Shown here: positions 23,708-32,480 of the stretch, piece by piece | Layout of the letters: each line of letters starts with the position of its first letter | Position numbering within the stretch: position 1 is the stretch's first letter | DNA from: a virus | IMG/VR virus record: IMGVR_UViG_3300045741_000195 | Location: 1-40,787 of that record | DNA: 40,787 nt | Reading direction: 5' to 3' (one strand) | Translations under genes and position numbers: made by a program | The notes under the pieces: generated by a model | Databases searched by the model: none | Told to the model about the DNA's origin: nothing | The model's input: only the letters and a program-made list of their open reading frames with translations

Positions 23708-24807
23708 TCAACCAGGGCGGCACCCGTTCAGGAAAGACTTATTCAATTCTAAAAGTAATATTTGAATATTGTTGGAAAAATATCAATTCGGGATCAATTA
23801 TTACCATTGTCCGCAAAACATTACCTGCACTCCGGGGATCGGCTTACAGAGACTTCCTGAAGATAGTAAGCGATGAGGGCATTTATAATGAATCTGATCA
23901 CAACAAGTCAGAGATGACTTACCTATTATTCGGCAATCTTGTCGAATTTATTTCAGTTGACCAACCGCAAAAGATCAGGGGACGTAAAAGAAATATTTGC
24001 TTTATCAATGAGGCCAATGAATTAAGCTATGAGGATTTCTTCCAGCTTAATGTCCGTACAACCGATAAAATAATTATTGACTACAACCCTTCCGACGAAT
24101 TCCACTGGATTTACGACAAACTTCAGCCCCGCCCGGATGCTGATTTCTTTATCACCACATATAAAGACAACCCTTTCCTTGAAAAAGAATTGGTTGACGA
24201 AATAGAGTTACTCAGGCAGGCCGATGAAAACCATTGGCGGGTTTATGGATTGGGTGAGCGGGGAATGAGCCGGGATCTTATTTATACCCATTGGAAAACC
24301 TGCAGCGATCTTCCTTTACGTGGCGAAATATTTTACGGCCAAGACTTCGGGTATAATGTCCCTTCAGCACTTGTGCTATGTGAAATGTTTGAACATCGTA
24401 TCTACGTAAAGGAAATTCTTTATGAAACCAAACTTACAACGGCAGATTTGATTGAACGATATAAAGACCTCGGGGTATCAAAAACGGCTGAAATATTCTG
24501 CGATAGCGCCGAACCAAAAACGATTGAAGAACTTCGACGCGCCGGATATAACGTTTGGGAAGCTAATAAGGATGTGACTGAAGGAATCAGAAAAGTAAAG
24601 TCACTCCCCTTATTGGTAACCGAAAATAGTAGTAATATTGTGAAAGAAATCAGGGGCTATAAGTGGAAAACGGATGTCAATGGAAGGCCTGTACGTGACA
24701 AAGACAAGGACGAGCCGGTAAAATTTAATGATCATGCAATGGACGCAATTCGTTATGCAGTGTTTACAAAACTTCATCAAGATAGCTATACATGGGTGGC
24801 AATGTAA
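23653..24807 (+). CDS. terL: Terminase large subunit
   Basis: A 384-residue packaging ATPase and nuclease of the PBSX (Terminase_3) type. Walker A GGTRSGKT is at residues 22-29 and Walker B ICFINEANE at 115-123. The nuclease domain shows YGQDFGYN, EIFCDSAEP and FNDHAMDAIRYA. It pumps DNA into the prohead and makes the cuts. It is short for the family and has little sequence before Walker A. The start at 23653 lies inside the small subunit gene. Its type does not allow me to tell headful from fixed-end packaging. Confidence 0.9.
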   Translation: MVHSRSYYDNKRSSKRIVINQGGTRSGKTYSILKVIFEYCWKNINSGSIITIVRKTLPALRGSAYRDFLKIVSDEGIYNESDHNKSEMTYLLFGNLVEFISVDQPQKIRGRKRNICFINEANELSYEDFFQLNVRTTDKIIIDYNPSDEFHWIYDKLQPRPDADFFITTYKDNPFLEKELVDEIELLRQADENHWRVYGLGERGMSRDLIYTHWKTCSDLPLRGEIFYGQDFGYNVPSALVLCEMFEHRIYVKEILYETKLTTADLIERYKDLGVSKTAEIFCDSAEPKTIEELRRAGYNVWEANKDVTEGIRKVKSLPLLVTENSSNIVKEIRGYKWKTDVNGRPVRDKDKDEPVKFNDHAMDAIRYAVFTKLHQDSYTWVAM

Positions 24808-24816
24808 TCTAAAATA

Positions 24817-26193
24817 ATGGCAAACATAATTGCACAAATAGGCAGGGCAATACAGGGAGCGGCAGCCGGTTTTATCGGCGGCTTTCGGACTGCCACCACA
24901 AGATTTTGGAGTTTCGGAAATAAAGAAGTTTATTCACCTATTGAGCAAGACCGTTCTATTTCCCACGGTTTCAATTCCAACAACGCCGTTTATTCTATTG
25001 TAAAAAAGTATGCAAAGAAAGCGGCATCTATTGAACGTTATCTTGAAAATAAAAAAGATGATTCGGAAATAGAAAACCATCCGCTTCAGGACTTACTTGA
25101 TCGCCCCAATGAGAACCAGTCCGAATTTTCTTTTTTCAAAACCGTTTACGCTTATTATAAGATTTGCGGAGAGTCTTTTATCTGGCTCAACAGGGGAGAT
25201 GCCACGCAGATGGTTGACAATGCTGGCAACCTTGTTGATCGTACACCTGAACAATACCAGGCAACGCCGGTACTGGAGATGTTCATAATTCCACCGAATG
25301 AGATTGTAATAACCGTAGATCCAAATGATCCGAACACAATATTGGGTTATTTCCTTCGAAATAACCAGCAGATAAGGTTCAGGAAGGAAGATATAGTGCA
25401 TTGGAAAGACATTAATCTGGAGTGGGATGAACTTGCACGCCCTCAGTTACGAGGTATGACGCCACTACGCCCCGGAAGTATGACACTGGCGGCAGACAAT
25501 TCATTTTTGGAATCTATGCTAAGGATGGCTCAGAATGATGGCGCCCGGGCAATAGCTTATAACAAGTCTTTACAGCAACCAAATCCAACCCAACAGTCGC
25601 AGATAGAAAATGTTTTTTCCGATAAGGTCAACAATAAAGACCGAAAGAACCAGGTGCAGGCATTACAGGGTGATTGGGGTCTGTTGCAACTCGGTCTTAC
25701 ATCTGTTGACATGGACACCCTTAATGCCCGAGAGTTTATTTATAAAGAACTTTGCTTTCTTTTGGACGTCCCTTACGGGTTCTTCGATAGCCATACACCA
25801 TACGCGGAAAAGCAATTGGCAGCAAGGGATTGGATAAGCAACTCAATCATGCCGGACGTGAAGGAACTTGACGGTGAACTTAATAGGATGCTTTTGCCCG
25901 CTTTTAATCTTGACCCAAAGAATGTAGAAATCTGCAGCGACTTTGACGATCTACCGGAATTGCAGGATGACAAATTGAAACAGGTACAGTGGATGAACCT
26001 GGCACCATTGACGCCGAATGAAATCAGGGAGGCTTTGGATTATGAGCCAATAACTGACCCGATAATGGATGAAGTATTTATGCCGACAGGTAATAGTTCG
26101 ATCATGAGTGACCCTAACTTACCGGACATGAATAACCCAAACCTACCGGGTAGCAATCAGCAACCAAATACTCAGGAAGATGCTAACGCGTGA
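24817..26193 (+). CDS. Portal protein (HK97 family)
   Basis: A 458-residue portal protein. The patterns NNAVYSIVKKYAKKAAS, HPLQDLLDRPNENQSEF, ICGESFIWLNRG, DIVHWKDINLEW and FLLDVPYGFFD are those of phage portals of the HK97 type. It forms the ring at the head vertex through which DNA passes. The C-terminal 40 residues are Asn/Pro-rich and probably disordered. It follows the large terminase by nine bases and overlaps the next gene by 14 bases. Confidence 0.9.
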   Translation: MANIIAQIGRAIQGAAAGFIGGFRTATTRFWSFGNKEVYSPIEQDRSISHGFNSNNAVYSIVKKYAKKAASIERYLENKKDDSEIENHPLQDLLDRPNENQSEFSFFKTVYAYYKICGESFIWLNRGDATQMVDNAGNLVDRTPEQYQATPVLEMFIIPPNEIVITVDPNDPNTILGYFLRNNQQIRFRKEDIVHWKDINLEWDELARPQLRGMTPLRPGSMTLAADNSFLESMLRMAQNDGARAIAYNKSLQQPNPTQQSQIENVFSDKVNNKDRKNQVQALQGDWGLLQLGLTSVDMDTLNAREFIYKELCFLLDVPYGFFDSHTPYAEKQLAARDWISNSIMPDVKELDGELNRMLLPAFNLDPKNVEICSDFDDLPELQDDKLKQVQWMNLAPLTPNEIREALDYEPITDPIMDEVFMPTGNSSIMSDPNLPDMNNPNLPGSNQQPNTQEDANA

Positions 26194-26407
26194 AGAAATA
26201 GATATATTAATCTATGAGTTATACCCTGTTGTTGACCGTGAAAGAACGTGTGTAAATTTTGCTTTTGAACGGCAATACAAAAGGGAAAAGTACAGAAAGG
26301 AACTTATTGCAACTCATGGCTTGGAGCCAGATATTGTTAAGCAATCAATAGTAAATGTCGATGCTGCCAGAAATATAATAAATCAAAATGACACCCCAGC
26401 AGCGTAG
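26180..26407 (+). CDS. Small protein between portal and MuF genes
   Basis: A 75-residue charged helical protein (LTREEIDILIYELYPVVDRE). It is unrecognised. It overlaps the portal gene by 14 bases and the head morphogenesis gene by 20 bases, which supports it as a real gene of the head operon. Confidence 0.5.
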   Translation: MLTREEIDILIYELYPVVDRERTCVNFAFERQYKREKYRKELIATHGLEPDIVKQSIVNVDAARNIINQNDTPAA

Positions 26408-27302
26408 AAACTATTCAGAACTTCATATCCGAGTCAGCAAAAGGATGGAGTCGAAGTTTGTACGCCTTATCTATGATGCCCTTCAAACGCAGATAAAAAG
26501 ATTTACTCATATTCTAAGAACATCAACCGTCAACCATGCCCGCCATGAACTTGACCGCACAATCATCAATGCTGAACTGGCAAAGCCACTGACAGAATTA
26601 TATAAACTGTTTGGCGTTTATGCCGGGAAAAAGACTTACAGAGAAATAGTGCAATCAGCAAGAGTAAAGGAAAAAGAGCAGAAGGCTGGTCCCGGGTTCG
26701 GGATTGATCAGAAACTACTTGCCGCCATTATCGCCTTTCTGAAAGATCATTTACTTATTAAGGCCGTTATCCCTTTGACTGAAACGCTAAAAAGCGATAT
26801 TCTGGCCATGCTGGTAAAAGGTGAATCTGAAGGCTGGGGCGTTGATAAAATTGCTTTTGAATTGGAGCAGCCCGGATTTTCACTATGGCGGGCCCGCAGG
26901 ATAGTAAGGACTGAATCTCTATTTGCTATGCGTACAGGCAGGGATGCAGCAAAATATGAAGTGCCATGGGAAACTGAAACGATGTGGATAGCGGCCAACG
27001 ATCACCGTACCAGACACAGCCACCGAGACGTTGATGGCAAAAAGGTAGATGAAGGAAAAAGGTTTAAGGTGCCTATTTACAAGACAAAGAAAGGGATAGA
27101 CTTTATTTGGGGATGGGATTATATGATAGGTCCCGGCGATCCTTCAGCCAGCGCAGGGAATGTTATCAACTGCAGGTGTTCGGATCGTACTAACGCAAAA
27201 CGGGACGCAAACGGAAGATTGGTATTTAAAAGGAAAAATCCCTCAGTTTCTATAATTTTACCTTCAGAACGTTTCAGTCCGCATACGGTAATAACAATAT
27301 GA
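26388..27302 (+). CDS. Head morphogenesis protein (Mu gpF / SPP1 gp7 type)
   Basis: A 304-residue minor head protein. The C-terminal MuF domain is clear: RARRIVRTESLFAMRTGRD (about 165-185), then WIAANDHRTRHSHRDVDGK and the final GNVINCRCSDR (about 260). It binds the portal and takes part in head assembly or DNA ejection. The N-terminal half is helical. No toxin domain is fused. It overlaps the next start as ATGA. Confidence 0.85.
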   Translation: MTPQQRRNYSELHIRVSKRMESKFVRLIYDALQTQIKRFTHILRTSTVNHARHELDRTIINAELAKPLTELYKLFGVYAGKKTYREIVQSARVKEKEQKAGPGFGIDQKLLAAIIAFLKDHLLIKAVIPLTETLKSDILAMLVKGESEGWGVDKIAFELEQPGFSLWRARRIVRTESLFAMRTGRDAAKYEVPWETETMWIAANDHRTRHSHRDVDGKKVDEGKRFKVPIYKTKKGIDFIWGWDYMIGPGDPSASAGNVINCRCSDRTNAKRDANGRLVFKRKNPSVSIILPSERFSPHTVITI

Positions 27303-28159
27303 GCGAAATCACCCACGATATAGACTCCCGTCTTAGCCGAAAATTGGAAAGATATATTGAGAAGATGGATTTTGTACTTAGGGAACTGGACAAAAAAGAT
27401 AGTCAAATAGAACTTTTAAAAAATGAAATTGCCGCTATTGAGCCACCGGATTTATCTTTTTTAAACAGACGTATCGATGATCAGGAAGTAAAGATCAGGA
27501 TGCTGACCCTTGAACTTGAAGAAAAAGATAAACTAATAGCTGAAGTAAAAAGTAACATTCCTGTTATTCCTCCTATCCCGGACCTCGGCTATGTAACCAA
27601 GAAGATTGAAATTCAGGAAAACCGTATTTTGGGCATCGAACAAAAGATGCTTCAGCGTAGTGATAAGATTGAAGAAGCAGTGAATAATATTAAGGTCCCT
27701 GATATATCCTCATTACTCGTTAGACTTGATGAACAGGATAAGTCTATCGATTACATATCGGCAAAAATTGAAAAGAAAAATAGTCAGTCATTGTCCTTAA
27801 TAGATTCATTAAAAAAAGATATATCTTTACTGACGGAAGAAAGCAAAGAATTTAATATGGCAACTAAGGACGAGATTATAAGGCATATAAATTCAAAAGA
27901 TTACACTACAAATATTTCCGTTCAGTCAGATAACACAGAAATATTAGCTGGGCTTAATGAAATAAAAAAGATAATTCAGTCAAAGAATAATAACGATGTC
28001 AAGGACAAACTTTCTGAATTGGAAAACAATATTGGTGATAAGATAACCGAAGGTGTTGATTCATTGCTTACTGAAGTAAGTAAAAAAAGGAAATGGAAAT
28101 TCATGCCGGAAAAAAATAAAGATGGCGAAATAACCAGCGCGACAGCGCAACAAATTTAA
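27299..28159 (+). CDS. Long coiled-coil protein, possible scaffold or head fibre stalk
   Basis: A 286-residue protein that is nearly all coiled coil with Glu, Lys, Asp and Ile heptads, with Pro-containing breaks (IEPPDLSFL, IPVIPPIPDLGY, IKVPDISSLL) spaced about 45 residues apart, which suggests three repeated units. The C-terminus KWKFMPEKNKDGEITSATAQ is a short motif often at the end of phage structural proteins. The major capsid protein carries its own N-terminal scaffold-like coiled coil, so this may instead be a virion stalk. Start overlaps the MuF stop. Confidence 0.5.
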   Translation: MSEITHDIDSRLSRKLERYIEKMDFVLRELDKKDSQIELLKNEIAAIEPPDLSFLNRRIDDQEVKIRMLTLELEEKDKLIAEVKSNIPVIPPIPDLGYVTKKIEIQENRILGIEQKMLQRSDKIEEAVNNIKVPDISSLLVRLDEQDKSIDYISAKIEKKNSQSLSLIDSLKKDISLLTEESKEFNMATKDEIIRHINSKDYTTNISVQSDNTEILAGLNEIKKIIQSKNNNDVKDKLSELENNIGDKITEGVDSLLTEVSKKRKWKFMPEKNKDGEITSATAQQI

Positions 28160-28749
28160 TGTTTATGCAAAACGAAAAAGCAAATGCAGTTCACAACACC
28201 GATGCTTCGGTTATTCGTAACCCAATGATGACGGAGAAGGCAGAAGCACATGGCAAGTTCTTTGCCCAATGCTTTGATAAAGATGGCAACCTTAAATGGG
28301 AGGACTATATTGATAATGTGGTGACAACGGTAGGAAAAAATCTTGCCCTCGATACTTACCTTGCCGGATCAGGTTATACGGTCGTCGGTCCTTTCATGGG
28401 ATTAATAAGTTCTACATCATTTTCGGCAGTAGCAGCCGGCGACACGATGGCTTCACATGCCGGATGGCTCGAGGCGGGCAACGCAAATACGCCTACCTAT
28501 ACGGCGCCAAGAAAGACGGCGGCATGGTCGGCAGCCAGTGCAGGCTCAAAAGCACTTTCGGCAGCGTTGTCATTTGCGATAACGGGATCAGGAACAGTGA
28601 AAGGTTGCTTTCTTGTCTTTGGGACCGGCGCAGTAAGTACTATCGACAACACATCGGGCACGCTTTATTCTGCGGGACTATTTACGGGCGGCGATAAAGT
28701 TGTAGCAAATACAGATACGTTGAATGTAAGTTATACGGCTTCACTTTAA
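28159..28749 (+). CDS. Virion structural protein, probable decoration
   Basis: A 196-residue protein. The first part (EAHGKFFAQCFDKDGNLKWE, NVVTTVGKNLALDTYLAG) and the rest, which is rich in Ala, Gly, Thr and Ser, follow a pattern common in phage structural genes near the head module. The role is unknown; a head decoration or fibre-like protein is likely. It overlaps the coiled-coil gene by one base (TAATG). Confidence 0.5.
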   Translation: MFMQNEKANAVHNTDASVIRNPMMTEKAEAHGKFFAQCFDKDGNLKWEDYIDNVVTTVGKNLALDTYLAGSGYTVVGPFMGLISSTSFSAVAAGDTMASHAGWLEAGNANTPTYTAPRKTAAWSAASAGSKALSAALSFAITGSGTVKGCFLVFGTGAVSTIDNTSGTLYSAGLFTGGDKVVANTDTLNVSYTASL

Positions 28750-28759
28750 TAATTAAAAT

Positions 28760-29311
28760 ATGCTTAGCGCTTTTTTTTCCGATAATCCCGCACCGTGGAT
28801 GACGGCCGATGTAAGTGCGGTTACCTTGGCAGCAACTAATAAAGCCCTTTATCCGGCGCCAAACTTCCCGCCATTGGGAGGAAACTTTTTTAATATCATA
28901 GGCCGGTCAATGAATATAAGGGCATTCGGGCGCTGCACTTCCGGCGCCACTCCTGGCAACCTTACAATAGGTGTCTTATATGGCACAGGGGCAGATGCCA
29001 ATGGTGTTGTATTGGCTTCGAGTGCAGCACAGGCATGGACGGCTAATCAGACAAACATGACTTTTTTCATTGATGTTGACGTTCATTGCAGGTCAGTAGG
29101 TAATGCAGGAACATTATTCGTGACAGGATTTGCACGATTCAACGAATCAGCCATTGCCCCCATTATGATGATACCAGCAACGGCACCGGCAGTATCGGGA
29201 GCCTGTGATTTAACCAATAGTGCTTTAATATTAAGCCTGCAGGCGTTACGTTCAGGTTCAACAGCAGAGACAATGCAGATTCATTATTTAAAAGTGATCG
29301 CAACGAACTAA
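28760..29311 (+). CDS. Virion structural protein, beta-rich
   Basis: A 183-residue, beta-rich protein with many Ala, Gly, Thr and Asn (NFFNIIGRSMNIRAFGRCTS, LTIGVLYGTGADANGVV). It is unrecognised; similar small jelly-roll proteins sit on heads or fibres. Placed between two other virion genes, it is probably structural. Confidence 0.45.
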   Translation: MLSAFFSDNPAPWMTADVSAVTLAATNKALYPAPNFPPLGGNFFNIIGRSMNIRAFGRCTSGATPGNLTIGVLYGTGADANGVVLASSAAQAWTANQTNMTFFIDVDVHCRSVGNAGTLFVTGFARFNESAIAPIMMIPATAPAVSGACDLTNSALILSLQALRSGSTAETMQIHYLKVIATN

Positions 29312-29323
29312 TAATATAAATAT

Positions 29324-31534
29324 GTGGCTTACCGGGACTCAACAGTTACATACGCAAATGGGACATCAGTAAATGCCACCAAACCTTCTTTACTTCAGCC
29401 GAGTGATTACTTAGTAGCCTTTCTTTTAATAGATGATGATTTTGCATCACCACCTACGATAACGCCGCCGGCGGGATGGACATTTTTAACTGGAAGCAAT
29501 AAGGGTAACAACGCAGGGGTGCCCGACGGCTTTTGTTCTTTTGTATATACGAAATTAGCCGGATCAAGTGAGCCCGCTACTTGGGCATGGTCAAAAAGTG
29601 GGGCAGCAAAAGACTTTACGGTTATTGTCGTTGCCAATTCAGGCCGGATAGCTAATCCGACAATAATATCACATTATACTACAAATTCAACCGGTAATGC
29701 GACGCCGGTAACAGTATCGGACAGCGGGCTTACAGCCTTACAGGATGATGATGTACTGATATTCGCTATTGGTGATATCACGGTTAATACCGATACATGG
29801 ACATTCAGCGCACCGCCATCCGGCTTTTCGCTTCGGCAGAATGCGGATAACGCATTTAATGTCGCTTGCCTGGCAACAAAGGACGGCGTAGCTGCCGGCG
29901 CCACAGGAACCCTGTCACTTACTCTTACCCGTACGGCAGGAACGGGAACGGCAGGTTATGGAGTAACGGTTCTTTCGCTGCCGGATGCCCCAAACATGAC
30001 AATGTATCGGCCTTCGTTTCCAATGCGTGCCAGAGTTAATATTGAACTTGTAAGGCAGATCATTCCGGTGCAAGGACCTGCTTCCGTATTAAATACTTAT
30101 AATGATAGCGTTACCGAGGCAGCCACAGCCACCGAGGCAACGGACGCATCGGTAATATTCGCAGCGACAATAACAGAAACGGGCGCAGCCACAGAAACGG
30201 AGACGGCAGCATTAATAACCAACCCTGCGATAACGGAGGCGGCGACAGCAACAGAAACCGAGAATGGATTAACAACAGCGATCGCTTCAATAACCGAAAG
30301 TGGGAGTGCAGCCGATTCGCCTGATGCCACCAAAGTACAAGCTGCGGCGATAACCGAGGCAACTTCGGCAACAGAAACAGAGGACGCCGTCAAGATTTTA
30401 GCGGCTTCAATAACGGAATCTGCAGCGGCGGCCGATAGCGAAACAGCGACCATTATTTATGCTGTTAATATATCTGAGAGTGGCACCGCAGCAGAAATAG
30501 AGGATGCCACAAAAATTGAGGCGGCAAATATTACTGAAACCGGAAGCGCAATAGAATCCGAAAGCGTAACTATTGTCTTTGCTGCCACCATAACCGAATC
30601 GGCAACAGCTACCGAATCAGAGACTGTTTCGGCAATATTTAATCCTTCAATAACCGAATCAGCCACAGCCACCGACACACCGGCTGCAAGTGCTGTATTC
30701 GCGGCTACTATTTCTGAATCTGGATCAGCAATAGAAACAGAATCAGCATCATTAATAACCGGTCCTTCGATAAATGAAAGCGGGACGGCCACCGAGACAG
30801 AAAATGCAACTAAAACATTAGTGGCATCTATTTCAGAACTTGGCAATGCAGCAGATTCTGAAGATGCGGTAAAGAATTTATTCGCATCAATAGCCGAATC
30901 AGCGGCAGCACTTGACAGCCAAACCGCAACTATTGTTTATGCTGTGACTATCTCGGAAAGCGGATCTGCAACAGATAATAGTGATGCAATCATTACTAAG
31001 GTTGCCGCAATTTCTGAGTCAGCGGCAGCAACGGATAGTAGTGATAGGTCTTTGCTTTTTGTGGCCGCAACAACAGAGGCAATGTCGGCGGCAGATTCAA
31101 CCGATGCAATTAAAGTCGCTGCAGCATCAATTACAGAGGCGGGAGTCGCTACAGAAACAATTACTGCCACAGTTAGCGGGGTCAATGAAGTTATAGAGGC
31201 GACTACGCCGGATGATAATATAACAGCTTCTTTAGTTACTACTGCAAGCAATACAGAAAGTGCAACGGCGGCCGATACCGTGACATTTGGTTATATTACT
31301 GTATCATCAATTACGGAAACGGCAAACGCAAGCGACCAATCTGACGGAATAGTACTTACCGGATATGCCTATTTAACCGAAAGCGCCACTGCTGACGATC
31401 AATGTGACGCCATAGCGATCACCATTCCTCCTGCAATGCCATCGGGAGGCGGAATGACAAGAGCCAGAAAAAAGAAGAAAATTGATAATAGCCTGTATGA
31501 ATTTTTTAAGGCCTTAATTGAGCGAGATGGATAA
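29324..31534 (+). CDS. Repeat-rich head fibre-like protein
   Basis: A 736-residue protein with a GTG start (the ATG two bases upstream is in another frame and stops after 16 codons). Residues 1-240 form a beta-rich globular domain with PPAGWTFLTGSN and FVYTKLAG, usual in virion and surface proteins. Residues about 260-690 are some 20 imperfect repeats of about 23 residues built on the pattern ITESgtAtEtesA...i.AA, low in aromatic residues and very rich in Ala, Thr, Ser, Glu. The end (RARKKKKIDNSLYEFFKALI) is basic and may bind the capsid. It could be a long flexible fibre. Confidence 0.6.
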   Translation: MAYRDSTVTYANGTSVNATKPSLLQPSDYLVAFLLIDDDFASPPTITPPAGWTFLTGSNKGNNAGVPDGFCSFVYTKLAGSSEPATWAWSKSGAAKDFTVIVVANSGRIANPTIISHYTTNSTGNATPVTVSDSGLTALQDDDVLIFAIGDITVNTDTWTFSAPPSGFSLRQNADNAFNVACLATKDGVAAGATGTLSLTLTRTAGTGTAGYGVTVLSLPDAPNMTMYRPSFPMRARVNIELVRQIIPVQGPASVLNTYNDSVTEAATATEATDASVIFAATITETGAATETETAALITNPAITEAATATETENGLTTAIASITESGSAADSPDATKVQAAAITEATSATETEDAVKILAASITESAAAADSETATIIYAVNISESGTAAEIEDATKIEAANITETGSAIESESVTIVFAATITESATATESETVSAIFNPSITESATATDTPAASAVFAATISESGSAIETESASLITGPSINESGTATETENATKTLVASISELGNAADSEDAVKNLFASIAESAAALDSQTATIVYAVTISESGSATDNSDAIITKVAAISESAAATDSSDRSLLFVAATTEAMSAADSTDAIKVAAASITEAGVATETITATVSGVNEVIEATTPDDNITASLVTTASNTESATAADTVTFGYITVSSITETANASDQSDGIVLTGYAYLTESATADDQCDAIAITIPPAMPSGGGMTRARKKKKIDNSLYEFFKALIERDG
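30090..31395 (+). repeat. Tandem imperfect 69-base coding repeats
   Basis: About 20 degenerate copies of a roughly 23-codon unit inside the fibre-like gene. DNA copies differ at many third positions while the ITES-A-ATE-E-A protein pattern is kept, which suggests an old expansion under selection rather than a recent slippage event. Confidence 0.7.
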
Positions 31535-31540
31535 ATTATT

Positions 31541-31568
31541 TTGATATTTCAAAAAAACTGTAATTTTA
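31541..31568 (+). promoter_or_regulatory. Candidate promoter before the prohead protease
   Basis: TTG (31541-31543), 17 bases, then TAATTTTA (31561-31568), one base off the TAnnTTTG consensus. The ATG at 31573 is only four bases behind, so a transcript from here would be nearly leaderless. Confidence 0.35.
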
Positions 31569-31572
31569 CGTT

Positions 31573-32421
31573 ATGCCAGACCCGAATATTGGAGAAAGCG
31601 AAAAGGATTATATAAGCCGTTGCATGGGTGATTCTCATTCAATGTCTAAATTTCCGGATGAAAAACAGCGTTACGCGGTATGTCAAAGTAAATGGGATAA
31701 TAAAAAAAGTATGCCAGCCGTACCTTCAATAGAGCATAAATCAGTAAATTTTGAGGTAAAGGATTTTTCTAAAGATAGCAGGACGGCTATCATCGCTCAT
31801 GCTGTTTACAACAACATTGATCTTGTCGGAGATATTTCTACAAAGGGTATGTTCAACAGTTCGTGGTCCCGAAAGGATCCAATTTCATTTTACTTCAATC
31901 ACGATCCGGAAAAAGTACCTGGCAAAGTGGTAAAGACCTTTGAGGATGAAACAAAGGCATATACTCAGGTTAAATTCGGGCAATGGACAATGGGTGATGA
32001 TGTGATGGAGATGGTTGACTTCGGCGTAATAAAGGGCGCCAGCTTCGGCTATGAAACCGAAAAAAAAGATTTTATCGTCAAAGGCAATAAGAAGATCAGG
32101 AAACTTTTACAGGTAAAGCATATTGAAACAAGCCTTTTAACGGTTCCGGCAGCAAACCCATTGGCGGGCGTTGTGTCACTGACAAAGGCACTGAAGCCGG
32201 GTGAATTAAAAGTTTTCCGCAATTATATTTCAAACATGGAAACATTCTGCCGCAACTCGAGAGCGTCAGATGATTGTATAAAGGGAATCCTCAAAGATAT
32301 TGAGGAAGTAAAGAGCATCATTTCTTCACACGATACCGAAGTTACTCTGCCAACGGCTGACGGGACTTCCAGCGTTACAAGTTTCTCAAATGCTCTGAGA
32401 TTGTTAACGCTGAAAATCTAA
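31573..32421 (+). CDS. HK97-family prohead protease (S78) with N-terminal extension
   Basis: A 282-residue serine protease that matures the head. The catalytic His110 is in FYFNHDPEKVPGKV and Ser157 in GVIKGASFGYE. The first 45 residues (SEKDYISRCMGD, EKQRYAVCQSKW) form a small cysteine-containing segment found in front of this protease in some phages. The C-terminal part after residue 200 is helical and may act as scaffold or be cut off. It lies just upstream of the major capsid gene. Confidence 0.88.
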   Translation: MPDPNIGESEKDYISRCMGDSHSMSKFPDEKQRYAVCQSKWDNKKSMPAVPSIEHKSVNFEVKDFSKDSRTAIIAHAVYNNIDLVGDISTKGMFNSSWSRKDPISFYFNHDPEKVPGKVVKTFEDETKAYTQVKFGQWTMGDDVMEMVDFGVIKGASFGYETEKKDFIVKGNKKIRKLLQVKHIETSLLTVPAANPLAGVVSLTKALKPGELKVFRNYISNMETFCRNSRASDDCIKGILKDIEEVKSIISSHDTEVTLPTADGTSSVTSFSNALRLLTLKI

Positions 32422-32467
32422 ACACCATCACATAGAGGGTTTAGTTTTCAGTAATTTTTTAATTACT
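32418..32467 (+). promoter_or_regulatory. Two hairpins in the leader of the major capsid gene
   Basis: CTAAAC (32418-32423) pairs with GTTTAG (32439-32444), starting at the protease stop codon. AGTAATT and AATTACT (32450-32456, 32461-32467) form a perfect seven-base-pair hairpin with a TTTT loop, 13 bases before the capsid ATG. They may stabilise or partly terminate the transcript. Confidence 0.4.
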
Positions 32468-32480
32468 AAAAATTAAATTT

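Noticed and set aside
29322-29372. ATG at 29322 as start of the fibre gene
   Set aside because: It is in another frame and reaches a stop after 16 codons; the GTG at 29324 opens the long frame.
30097-31251. Long minus-strand open frames opposite the repeat-rich fibre gene
   Set aside because: They are shadows of a repetitive GC-biased coding array; their translations are low-complexity Val, Ala and Ser.
30090-31395. CRISPR-like or non-coding repeat array
   Set aside because: The units are degenerate at DNA level, contiguous and in frame within a gene, with no conserved repeat and spacer alternation.
29324-31534. Diversity-generating retroelement target
   Set aside because: No reverse transcriptase gene or template repeat is seen in the window.
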